Shown piece by piece: positions 6,797 to 14,426 of a stretch of 64,000 bases of DNA. A program made the translations under genes and the position numbers. The notes beneath the pieces were generated by a model, which was not told where the DNA came from, ran no database searches, and saw nothing but the letters and a program-made list of their open reading frames with translations. Origin of the DNA: JAFECT01 sp963838235. GTDB lineage: Bacteria > Pseudomonadota > Alphaproteobacteria > Caulobacterales > Caulobacteraceae. The number at the start of each line of letters is the position of its first letter. Position 1 is the first letter of the stretch. The stretch is taken from positions 124,001 to 188,000 of the forward strand of contig CAWIQJ010000006.1 in the NCBI GenBank assembly GCA_963838235.1. The letters run 5' to 3'.

Positions 6797-7090
6797 TCAG
6801 TAGCCGCCCTTGTGCGGGCACTCTTGCCAGTGGCCGTCTTCACCAATGTAGTGGTCGTGGCCGTGGATGCGACAGCTCTTCCGGCCGTACCAGCCGTCGT
6901 GGCCGTGGTCCCAGCCCATGTCGCGGCAGCGGTGCTTGTGGCCGTCCCAGTCGTGACAATCCACCCAGTCAGCCTTTTGGACCATGCTGACGGGCGAGAC
7001 CTTTACGGCCTGGCCGACGCCGGCGACGGTCGAGCCGGCGAAGCCGCCTACGGCTGCAAGGGCCAGAGCGATCGTGAGGAACTTACGCAT
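6797..7090 (-). CDS. Small exported His/Cys-rich protein
   Basis: 97 aa. An N-terminal signal peptide (MRKFLTIALALAAVGGFAGS) is followed by a mature part crowded with His, Asp, Trp and four Cys (WVDCHDWDGHKHRC, RKSCRIHGHDH, WQECPH). The composition suggests metal binding or a disulfide-stabilised periplasmic peptide, but no family is recognised. It has its own terminator downstream. Confidence 0.65.
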   Translation of the reverse strand: MRKFLTIALALAAVGGFAGSTVAGVGQAVKVSPVSMVQKADWVDCHDWDGHKHRCRDMGWDHGHDGWYGRKSCRIHGHDHYIGEDGHWQECPHKGGY

Positions 7091-7325
7091 GTTCGAGTCC
7101 TCCCTTGGGCCCCAATCGGACCCTTAACGTCCAGCCGGACGCGGGGGCGCCTGGCGAGCGTGTTCACCAAACTAGCAGGATTTCGGACGGCCGCTACTGG
7201 CTTAGAAGCTTGGCTACGTGAAGCTTTCTTGTCCTCCGAAGCCTTGGCGTAGGAGGATAAAGGCTTGGGCGCCTGGGCCGTGGCGGGGCGGGTGTGAACC
7301 ATGACCGCGACCAGGATGGCGCCGG

Positions 7326-7487
7326 TCAGGGCCGTAGCGCGCCCGCCCACTGGGCCGGGCTGAGGGCCAGGGCTTCGCCGTGCTTGAGGCCGTAGGCGGC
7401 GTAGGCGCCCACCAGCGCGCCGACCAGGCAGACCAGAACCGCCGAGCCGTACTGCGCCAGATCGCCCTTCAACAGTCTCGAGAACAT
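7326..7487 (-). CDS. Possible small membrane protein
   Basis: 53 aa from the ATG at 7487: a short basic N-terminus (MFSRLLKGDLAQYG) followed by one hydrophobic helix (SAVLVCLVGALVGAYAAYG). The frame extends upstream to 7553 without a better start. It could be real because the helix is well formed, but no homologue is recognised and the ribosome-binding site is weak. The 230 bp from 7091 to 7325 contain no other gene I can support. Confidence 0.35.
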   Translation of the reverse strand: MFSRLLKGDLAQYGSAVLVCLVGALVGAYAAYGLKHGEALALSPAQWAGALRP

Positions 7488-7618
7488 GCGTCCGCCCCGT
7501 CTGAATGCGGTCGCAGAGTTAGCCCGAAACCTTAAGGATTGTCGCTGCGACATAGGGCGCGCGCGCGCCGCCGTTTGCCGCGCTTGTGCGGACCCCTGGC
7601 TTTGCGTAACGAGCGCTC

Positions 7619-9298
7619 GTGAGTACGACCGAGGCCCCTCCGGCCCCCGCTAAGAAGCAGCCGCGCCAGAGCGTGATCCGCTCGTCCCTGGTCTATTCCA
7701 GCCTGACCCTGGTCTCGCGCCTGATGGGGTTCATGCGCGACCTGGCGGTGACCTACGCCATGGGCGCCTCGGCCACCATCGCGGCGGACGCCTACAACAC
7801 CGCGCTCGCCTTCCCGAACCTGTTCCGCCGCATCTTCGCCGAGGGCGCCTTCGCCGCAGCCTTCGTGCCCGCCTATTCCAAGGCGCTGGAGGCGGACGGG
7901 GAAGAGAAGGCGGACATTCTTGCCGCGGACGCCATGGCGACCCTGGCGGCCGCGACCCTGGTGATCACCGTCATCGCCGACTTGGCCATGCCGTGGCTGA
8001 TGCACGCGATCAATCCGGGTTATTCCGGCGACAAGTACAAGCTGTCGGTGCTGCTGACCCAGATCGCCATGCCCTATCTGCCGGCGATGGCCATCGCGGC
8101 GCACCTGTCAGGCGTCTTGAACGCACGCGGGCGGTTCATCGTCTCGGCGGTGCATCCGACCCTGTTGAACCTGATGATGCTGATCTTCGTGCTGCCGCAA
8201 CACGATCCCATCTCGGCGGCGAAGTGGGCTTCGGCGGGCATTTTGGTTGCGGGCGCGTCCCAGGCGACACTGCTGTGGTGGGGCGTGCGTAAGTCGGGCG
8301 CTCACGTGGACTGGCGGCTGCCGCGACTGACGCCGGAGGTGAAGCAGCTGATCAAGCTCGCCATCCCCGGCGCCATCGCAGCCTCCGCGACCCAGATCAA
8401 CATCTTCATCTCCGGGATCCTGGCGAGCCAGGTGGCGGGCGCGCGCTCGTGGTTGTCGGTGGCGGACCGACTGTACCAGCTGCCGCTGGGATTAGTGGGC
8501 GTAGCCATCGGGGTGGCGCTGTTGCCCAGGCTGTCGCGCGCCGTGCACGCCGGCGACGGCAAGGGCGCCCAGGACGCCACCGACGAAGCGATCACCTATG
8601 CGCTGGCCTTCACCTTGCCGGCGGCGGCGGCGCTGATCGCCATGCCGTTCTATCTGATCGACGGCCTCTATACCCGCGGCGAGTTCCACACCTTCGACGC
8701 GCACAATACCGCCAACGCCCTGTTCTTCTACGGCCTGGGCACCCCGGCCTTTGTGCTGACGAGGGTGCTAGCGCCGGCCTTCTTCGCGCGCCAGGATACG
8801 GCCTCGCCTATGCGCTTCGCCCTGCTGTCGGTGGTGGTGAACATCGGCGCGGGCGTGGGGCTGTTCTATGTGATCGGCTTTCCCGGCATCGCGGCGGGCA
8901 CCGCCATCGCCTCGTGGCTGACCGTGTTTCAGATGCTGTTCGCCCTGAACAAGCGAGGTCAGTACACCACCGGCGTGCTCGCGGCCTCGCGCATCGCGCG
9001 CGTGGCCCTGGCCAGCGTCATCATGGGCGCGGCCATGTTCGGGGCCCAGCACTGGCGCTTCCAGTATGTGCAGCCGCTGTTCGAGCATCTGTCGCTGGGC
9101 ATAGCCGGCCATCACATTTTGGGAGCCAAGGAGATTTCCTTGGCCGTGGTCAGCGTGCTGGCGGGCCTGCTCTATATCGCGCTGCTGTTCGCCGTCGGCG
9201 GGGTGAAATGGTCGGAGCTGAAGCGGGCCTTGAAGCGCGGCAGTAAGGACGCCGAAGAGGCGCTGGAGCATGTGCCCTCGGGGCCCGACATCGTCTAA
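7619..9298 (+). CDS. murJ: Lipid II flippase MurJ
   Basis: 559 aa, integral inner-membrane protein with about 14 transmembrane helices, of the MurJ/MviN family, which flips the lipid-linked peptidoglycan precursor to the periplasm. Hallmarks are SLVYSSLTLVSRLMGFMRDL near the N-terminus, the AFPNLFRRIFAEGAFAAAFV motif (the MurJ 'PNLFRRLFAEGAF' signature) and GVLNARGRF. Translation starts at the GTG at 7619, preceded by a hydrophilic Pro/Lys-rich leader of about 20 residues. trpS follows 129 bp downstream on the same strand, a neighbour pair seen in Caulobacterales. Confidence 0.96.
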   Translation: MSTTEAPPAPAKKQPRQSVIRSSLVYSSLTLVSRLMGFMRDLAVTYAMGASATIAADAYNTALAFPNLFRRIFAEGAFAAAFVPAYSKALEADGEEKADILAADAMATLAAATLVITVIADLAMPWLMHAINPGYSGDKYKLSVLLTQIAMPYLPAMAIAAHLSGVLNARGRFIVSAVHPTLLNLMMLIFVLPQHDPISAAKWASAGILVAGASQATLLWWGVRKSGAHVDWRLPRLTPEVKQLIKLAIPGAIAASATQINIFISGILASQVAGARSWLSVADRLYQLPLGLVGVAIGVALLPRLSRAVHAGDGKGAQDATDEAITYALAFTLPAAAALIAMPFYLIDGLYTRGEFHTFDAHNTANALFFYGLGTPAFVLTRVLAPAFFARQDTASPMRFALLSVVVNIGAGVGLFYVIGFPGIAAGTAIASWLTVFQMLFALNKRGQYTTGVLAASRIARVALASVIMGAAMFGAQHWRFQYVQPLFEHLSLGIAGHHILGAKEISLAVVSVLAGLLYIALLFAVGGVKWSELKRALKRGSKDAEEALEHVPSGPDIV

Positions 9299-9427
9299 GT
9301 CTTGCCCTGACGGGCGCTTCGGCTAAAACCCCGCCCATGGCTTTCCAGGGTTCCCAGTCGAACGGGCGATGGCGCCGGCGGTCCTGACCGCCGCGAACGA
9401 CGTCTCCATTTCAGGAACCCGACCCCG

Positions 9428-10468
9428 ATGACCGACCAGACCCCCGCCCCCTACCAGGGCCCCGAACGCGTGCTCTCGGGCGTCCAGCCCACCGGCAGCC
9501 TGCACCTGGGCAACTATCTCGGCGCGCTGAAGAAGTTCGTCGCCATGCAGGACCAGTACCCCTGTTTCTTCTGCGTGGTGGACCTGCACGCCATCACCCT
9601 GTGGCAGGACCCGGCGTTGCTGGCCGGCCATACGCGCGAGATCGCCGCGGCCTATCTGGCCGCCGGCATCGATCCGGCGAAGGCGTCGATCTTCGCCCAG
9701 TCGGCGGTGACCGCGCACGTGGAGATGGCGTGGATCTTCAACTGCGTCGCGCGCCTGGGCTGGCTCGACCGCATGACCCAGTTCAAGGAGAAGTCCGGCA
9801 AGCACAAGGAGCGCTCGTCGGTCGGCCTGTACACCTATCCGGTGCTGCAGGCGGCGGACATTCTCGTCTACAAGGCCACCCGCGTGCCGGTGGGCGAGGA
9901 CCAGCGCCAGCATCTGGAGCTGACCCGCGACATCGCGGCGAAGTTTAACAACGACTTCGCGGCGCCCAACTTCTTCCCGATCACCGAGGGCATGATCGAG
10001 GGTCCCGGCGCGCGGATCATGAGCCTGCGCGACGGGACGGCGAAGATGTCGAAGTCAGACCCGTCGGACTATTCGCGCATCAACCTGACCGACTCCGCCG
10101 ACGAGATCGCGCAGAAGATCAAGAAGGCGAAGACCGACCCGGAACCGCTGCCCGAAACGGTGGAGGGTTTAGCCGCGCGGCCCGAGGCGGACAATCTGGT
10201 GGGCATCTATGGCGCGCTGGCGAACAAGACCAAGGCCGAGGTGCTGGCTGAGTTCGGCGGCAAGGGGTTCGGGACGTTCAAGCCGGCCCTGGCTGAGTTG
10301 GCGGTCGCGACCCTGTCGCCGGTGAGCGAAAATATGCGCCGTTTCCTGGCGGACCCGGCCGAGATCGATCGCGTGCTGGTCAAGGGCGCCGAGACGGCCC
10401 GCGCTGTGGCGGACCCGATCGTGGCCGAGACTAAGAAGATCGTGGGTTTCTGGGCGCCGGGGCGCTGA
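9428..10468 (+). CDS. trpS: Tryptophanyl-tRNA synthetase
   Basis: 346 aa, class Ic aminoacyl-tRNA synthetase charging tRNA-Trp in the cytoplasm. The HIGH-type motif is PTGSLHLGN at residues 21-29 and the KMSKS loop is at residues 206-210 (AKMSKSDPSD). The tryptophan-pocket segment (FCVVDLHAIT) and GEDQRQHLELTRDIA are conserved. Length is normal for a bacterial TrpS. It lies between murJ and the PCuAC gene, which follows 14 bp later. Confidence 0.97.
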   Translation: MTDQTPAPYQGPERVLSGVQPTGSLHLGNYLGALKKFVAMQDQYPCFFCVVDLHAITLWQDPALLAGHTREIAAAYLAAGIDPAKASIFAQSAVTAHVEMAWIFNCVARLGWLDRMTQFKEKSGKHKERSSVGLYTYPVLQAADILVYKATRVPVGEDQRQHLELTRDIAAKFNNDFAAPNFFPITEGMIEGPGARIMSLRDGTAKMSKSDPSDYSRINLTDSADEIAQKIKKAKTDPEPLPETVEGLAARPEADNLVGIYGALANKTKAEVLAEFGGKGFGTFKPALAELAVATLSPVSENMRRFLADPAEIDRVLVKGAETARAVADPIVAETKKIVGFWAPGR

Positions 10469-10482
10469 GCGGAGGATTTGGA

Positions 10483-10932
10483 ATGTTGCGTTCGCTGGTC
10501 GCCGCCGTCGCCTTCGTCCTCGTGACCGCCTCCGCCGTGGAGGCGCGCGGCCCGGGTGCAATCACCGTGAGCGACGCCTCGGTCTCACCGAGCCGCGGGA
10601 TTTCGACGACGTCGGCGGGACGGGTGACGATCGTGAACGCGGGCGCTGCCGACCGGCTTATGTCGGCGTCGTGCGCGTGCGCGGCCAAGGTCGAGCTCCA
10701 CCGCATGTGGATGGACGGCCAGATCATGCGCATGCGCAAGATCGATGACGGGTTGGTCGTGCCGGCGCACGGCAAGCTGGTTCTGGGCGGCGATGAGCAC
10801 ATCATGCTGATCGGCGTGAAGCCGCTTCTGAAGCTGGGCGCGACGGTGCGATTGACGTTGCGGTTCAAGCACGCGGGCGCGGTGAGCGTGGATGCGCCGG
10901 TGCAGGAAGCCAAGCCGATGGCGATGCGTTAA
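10483..10932 (+). CDS. PCuAC-type periplasmic copper chaperone
   Basis: 149 aa. Signal peptide (residues 1-22, ending AVEA-RG), then a cupredoxin-like PCuAC domain. The copper-binding pattern H-x-M ... M-x-M ... H-x-M can be read in VELHRMWMDGQIMRMRK and GGDEHIMLIG. The family delivers Cu(I) to the CuA/CuB centres of cytochrome oxidase. It follows trpS by 14 bp with GGAGG upstream of the ATG and may be cotranscribed. A CSCAC-like pair (SCACAA) near residue 65 is unusual for the family. Confidence 0.85.
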   Translation: MLRSLVAAVAFVLVTASAVEARGPGAITVSDASVSPSRGISTTSAGRVTIVNAGAADRLMSASCACAAKVELHRMWMDGQIMRMRKIDDGLVVPAHGKLVLGGDEHIMLIGVKPLLKLGATVRLTLRFKHAGAVSVDAPVQEAKPMAMR

Positions 10933-10934
10933 TC

Positions 10935-10970
10935 CTCCTCCCCCGAAAAGCGGCAACGTTCGGGGGAGGT
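10935..10970. repeat. Dispersed CCTCCCCCGAAAAGCGG repeat
   Basis: CCTCCCCCGAAAAGCGGCAA followed by CGTTCGGGGGAGG is nearly the exact reverse complement of the element at 1046-1078. It begins 2 bp after the copper-chaperone stop and has outer self-complementary arms (CCTCCCCCGAA/TTCGGGGGAGG). Confidence 0.65.
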
Positions 10971-11091
10971 GTCGCGTAGCGACGGAGGGCGCGCGCCCCA
11001 GACGCGACGTTGCGCGGGCGCCGGCTGCCGCCGCCGCGGTGCGATATTGAACGTTATTCTTCCTGCACGCCCCCTACGGCCCTCTGGGCGA

Positions 11092-11120
11092 CCTCCCCCG
11101 CGCGTCCCGCGCGGGGGAGG
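11092..11120. terminator. Bidirectional hairpin between convergent genes
   Basis: Perfect 13-bp stem, CCTCCCCCGCGCG with CGCGCGGGGGAGG, and a 3-nt loop, placed 4 bp before the rimM stop. It separates the trpS/copper-chaperone unit from the ffh-rpsP-rimM unit. Confidence 0.65.
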
Positions 11121-11123
11121 AAG

Positions 11124-11645
11124 TTATTCGTCCGACACTTCCGTCGGCGGATTGGCGATTACCTTACCCTCCGCGATGCGCACTTCCGGCACGGCGTCGC
11201 GCGTGAAGGGCAGGTACCAGGTGGCGGAGCCGTCGCCCTTGTCTATTTCCAGGAGGTCTCCCGCGCCGAAGTTCGGGACAAACGCGACGGTTCCCAGCAC
11301 CGCGCCCGACGTGTCCTCGACGCGCAGGCCGATCAAATCCGTGAGGTAGAACTCGTCGTCCGCCGGTTTCGGCAGCGCCTCGCGCGGGACGTACAGATGC
11401 AGCCCGCGCAAGGCGTCGGCGGCGTCCTTGGTCTCCACGCCTTCGATGCGCGCGATCACCCCGCCCTTGGCGGCGCGGGCGGTTTTCACCACCGGGCCCG
11501 GCGTTCCGTCCTCGCGTTTCAGCGCGCCGTAGCGCGACAGCGACAGCGGGTCTTCGGTGAAGGTGGTGATGCGCACCTCGCCGCGCACGCCGAAGCCGCC
11601 GGCGACCCGGCCGACCAGGATCATGCGCGCGCGAGGGTCGCTCAA
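11124..11645 (-). CDS. rimM: Ribosome maturation factor RimM
   Basis: 173 aa, 30S maturation protein that binds S19. The N-terminal domain (ILVGRVAGGFGVRGEVRITTFTEDP) is followed by a PRC-barrel domain (DEFYLTDLIGLRV ... GTVAFVPNFGAGDLLEI ... WYLPFTRDAVPEVRI), both diagnostic. It lies 14 bp downstream of rpsP in the usual ffh-rpsP-rimM order. The customary next genes trmD and rplS are absent; a repeat-bearing intergenic region and a convergent gene occur instead. Confidence 0.95.
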   Translation of the reverse strand: MSDPRARMILVGRVAGGFGVRGEVRITTFTEDPLSLSRYGALKREDGTPGPVVKTARAAKGGVIARIEGVETKDAADALRGLHLYVPREALPKPADDEFYLTDLIGLRVEDTSGAVLGTVAFVPNFGAGDLLEIDKGDGSATWYLPFTRDAVPEVRIAEGKVIANPPTEVSDE

Positions 11646-11659
11646 CGCGTTGGCGCCGA

Positions 11660-12233
11660 TTACTCGGCCGCGGGTTCTTCGGCAGGCGCCGCTTCAGCCG
11701 CGGGCGCTTCTTCCGCGGGAGCGGCTTCGGCGGCGGGGGCTTCTTCGGCTGCAGCTTCAACGGCCGGCGCTTCTTCAGCAGCCGCGGATTCAACCGGCGC
11801 GGCTTCGGCGGCGGGCGCCGCTTCGACGACGGGCTCAGGCGCGGGCGGCGGGGCGGCGGCGGCTTCAGCCGCGGCGGTCGCTTCAGCTTGCTTGCGGTCG
11901 GTTTCGCGCTGGATGCGTTCGGCGGCGCGCTCTTCGGCCTTCTTGCCGGGCTTGGCCTTGTTCGGGTTGTTGCCGTGTTCCCACTTCGCGAGGCCCTGCT
12001 GCGACAGGAAGCGCGCGACGCGGTCCGTCGGCTGGGCGCCCTTGCCCAGCCATTCGGTGATGCGCTCGAGCTTGAGCGTGCACGCGCTGGGTCGTCCTTG
12101 CTTCAGCAGCGGGTTGTAGGAGCCCACCTTCTCGATGAAGCGGCCGTCGCGCGGCGCATGGCTGTCGGCGACGACGATGTGAGTAGTAGGGGCGCTTCTT
12201 GGCGCCGCCGCGGGCGAGGCGAATTTTCAGCAT
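11660..12233 (-). pseudogene. rpsP: 30S ribosomal protein S16, frameshifted in this sequence
   Basis: The ATG at 12233 begins MLKIRLARGGAKKRPYY. The next codons are out of frame: one extra base near 12179 restores IVVADSHAPRDGRFIEKVGS. Two compensating indels around 12080-12100 replace an expected DDPARVTLK with GRPSACTLK. From LERITEWLGKGAQPTDRVAR on, the S16 core is intact, followed by a roughly 75-residue Ala/Glu/Pro tail to the stop at 11660. Such tails are usual in Caulobacterales S16. S16 is essential and single-copy, so sequencing error is more likely than inactivation. Confidence 0.85.
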
Positions 12234-12256
12234 ACGTTTAGTCCTTTCGAAGAGCG

Positions 12257-13771
12257 TTATGTCTTGAAGGGTTTGAAGCCGGGGAGGCCGCCCAGGCCGG
12301 GCAGGCCTCCGGATTGAAGCGTTCCGCCGCCGAGGCCGGGCAGTCCCGGCGCCGCAGCCGTCGCAGGTCTTGTGGCGCGAGCTTGCCGCCGCCGCAGCGA
12401 CTGCAGCCGCGCCATGTCGCCGCCGCCCATCATGCGCGGCCATGCGGGCAGGCCCTTGCCGCCGTCCGCGGCCATCGATCTTGAAGGCGTCCGGCATCTG
12501 GCGGTGCTGTTTCAGGAGCCGGTTGATCTCCGCCACTTCGACGCCGGCGCCGGCGGCGATGCGGCGCTTGCGCGAGGCTTGCAGCACGTCGGGCTTCTTG
12601 CGCTCGTTCTTGGTCATCGAGCCGATGATCGCTCCTGGCGCTTGATCATCTTGTCGTTGATGTTGGCCTCGGCGATCTGCTTCTTCATCTTCTGCACGCC
12701 GGGCAGCAGGCCCATGCATGCCCTCCATGCCGCCCATGCTGCTGCATCTGGGCGAGCTGATCGGAGAGGTCGTCGAGGTCGAACTGGCCCTTGGCCAGCT
12801 TCTTGGCCATGCGCTCGGCCTTGGCCTGGTCGAGCTCGGCGGCGGCCTTCTCGACCAGCGCCACGACGTCGCCCTGGCCGAGGATGCGGCCGGCGACGCG
12901 GCGGGCGTCGAACACGTCGAGGGCGTCGATCTTCTCGCCGGCGCCGAGGAACTTGATCGGCAGGCCGGTGACGGCGCGCATGGACAGCGCCGCGCCGCCG
13001 CGCGCGTCGCCGTCGGCGCGGGTCAGCACGAGGCCGGTGAGCGGCAGGCGCTCGTGGAAGGCCTTGGCGGTGCGCACCGCGTCCTGGCCGGTCAGGCTGT
13101 CGGCGACCAGCAGGGTCTCGGTCGGGCTGGCGATGCGGGCGATCTCGGCCGCCTCGCTCATCATCGCCTCGTCGAGGGTGGTGCGGCCGGCGGTGTCGAG
13201 GATCAGCACGTCGTAGCCGCCGAGCTTGGCGGCGGTCAGCGCGCGGCGCGCGATGTCGGGCGCGCTCTGGCCGGCGACGATGGGCAGGCTCTCGACCTCG
13301 GCCTGCTCGGCCAGCATCGGCCAGCTGCTCCATGGCGGCCGGGCGGCGCGTGTCGAGCGAGGCCAGCAGCACCTTCTTGCGCTCGGTGCGTTGCAGGCGC
13401 AGCGCCAGCTTGCCGGCGGTGGTGGTCTTGCCCGAGCCCTGCAGGCCGGCCATCAGGATCACCGACGGGCGGGTTGAGCGCGAGGTTCAGCGGCTCGGGC
13501 TCGTCGCCGCCCAGCATCTCGACCAGGCCGTCGTAGACGATCTTGACCACCTGGTCGGCCGGCTTGACCGAGCGGATCACCGCCTCGCCGGGGGCGCGCT
13601 TCCTTGGCCTTGGCGATGAAGTCGCGCGACCACCGGCAGGGCGACGTCGGCCTCGAGCAGGGCCACGCGCACCTCGCGCAGGGCCTCGTCGACATCCTTT
13701 TCGGACAGCACGCCGCGGCCGGTAAGCCGGTCGAATACCCCCGAAAGCCGCTCGGTCAGCGCGTCGAACAT
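12257..13771 (-). pseudogene. ffh: Signal recognition particle protein Ffh, multiply frameshifted in this sequence
   Basis: Ffh binds 4.5S RNA and signal sequences and targets membrane proteins; NG and M domains are all recognisable but spread over three frames. In order: MFDALTERLSGVFDRLTGRG (from 13771), RDFIAKAKE, RSVKPADQVVKIVYDGLVEM, the P-loop GLQGSGKTTTAGKLALRLQR, DTRRPAAMEQLA, LDTAGRTTLDEAMMSEAAEI, TRADGDARGGAALSM, GLPIKFLGAGEKIDALDVFD, then LLPGVQKMKKQIAEA and AIIGSMTKNERKKPDVL of the M domain, ending GLPGFKPFKT. Single-base indels are inferred near 13630, 13602, 13473, 13322, 12743, 12718, 12632 and 12475. Ffh is essential, so these are probably errors. Confidence 0.88.
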
Positions 13772-13971
13772 CTACTCACCCTGGGGCGCGGAATCCCTTG
13801 CCCCCAAACGAGAACGACCCCCGTGGACGATCACGTCGACGGGGGGCCTCGCCGCCCTCGTCCGGCTCAGGGCCGGGGTCGTGGCGGTGGAGGGCGCAGG
13901 CAAACTTGCGCCGGAAGCGGCGGGTTATGGTCGAAAGGGGGGTGGAAGGCAAGCTTTGGGGGTCAGGCCCC

Positions 13972-14253
13972 TCAGAACCCGGACCCGTTGACCTTGAGCG
14001 GCGCCGCCCGGCCGTGGATCAGCTCGCGAGGGTGCTCGATCAGATATTTCGCCTCTGGGAGGGCGGCATAGGCGAGGCCGGCGCCGAGGGCGCCGATCAG
14101 GGCCGTCATGGTCCAGAACGCGATCGGGTTGTCGCTGCGCGTAATCATCGGCCCGCCGGAACCGCGGCCGAGCTTGAGCGACCCGCCGATGATGACGAAC
14201 GCCACCATCAGGTTCCAAACGAAGGCGACAGCAACTATCCCGAGATGGTTCAT
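13972..14253 (-). CDS. Small two-helix membrane protein
   Basis: 93 aa from the ATG at 14253. Helices at about residues 3-24 (LGIVAVAFVWNLMVAFVIIG) and 45-66 (PIAFWTMTALIGALGAGLAY). The loop and C-terminus are polar (EHPRELIHGRAA). No family is recognised. It lies between ffh and the M3 peptidase pair with 170-200 bp of non-coding DNA on either side; the downstream gap (13772-13971) shows no other feature. Confidence 0.6.
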   Translation of the reverse strand: MNHLGIVAVAFVWNLMVAFVIIGGSLKLGRGSGGPMITRSDNPIAFWTMTALIGALGAGLAYAALPEAKYLIEHPRELIHGRAAPLKVNGSGF

Positions 14254-14395
14254 TGGGCGCGAGTAAAGAGGATAGCCGGAACGGGCGACGATCGCCGCGT
14301 TCGAGGTGCGCCGGGATCGCTCATGGTCATCCCCCTGGGGCGCAACTGCGCGCCGACACGCGCCTGAGTCAACTCGGGAGAAACCCTCTTCACTT

Positions 14396-14420
14396 CCGCT
14401 CATCCCCGAGAAAGCGGGGA
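14396..14420. repeat. REP-like element
   Basis: CCGCTCATCCCCGAGAAAGC followed by GGGGA matches the arms at 26407 and 26548 in 24 of 25 positions. CCCCG-AGAAAG-CGGGG is itself a short hairpin. It lies just after the stop of the downstream M3 peptidase. Confidence 0.6.
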
Positions 14421-14426
14421 TGGGGG

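Noticed and set aside
5752..6846. Longer 364-codon version of the DUF2846 gene starting at 6846
   Set aside because: The extra leader crosses a strong terminator and lacks a ribosome-binding site, whereas the GTG at 6678 starts a signal peptide with GGGGAGG upstream.
7048..7350. Minus-strand frame encoding MGGRATALTGAILVAV ... YAKASEDKKAS
   Set aside because: The beginning looks like a signal peptide, but the middle resembles a translated intergenic repeat (SSYAKASEDK) and the end overlaps the start of a better gene in another frame.
12718..13536. Plus-strand 272-codon frame over ffh
   Set aside because: Antisense to ffh; it exists only because the true gene is in several frames here.
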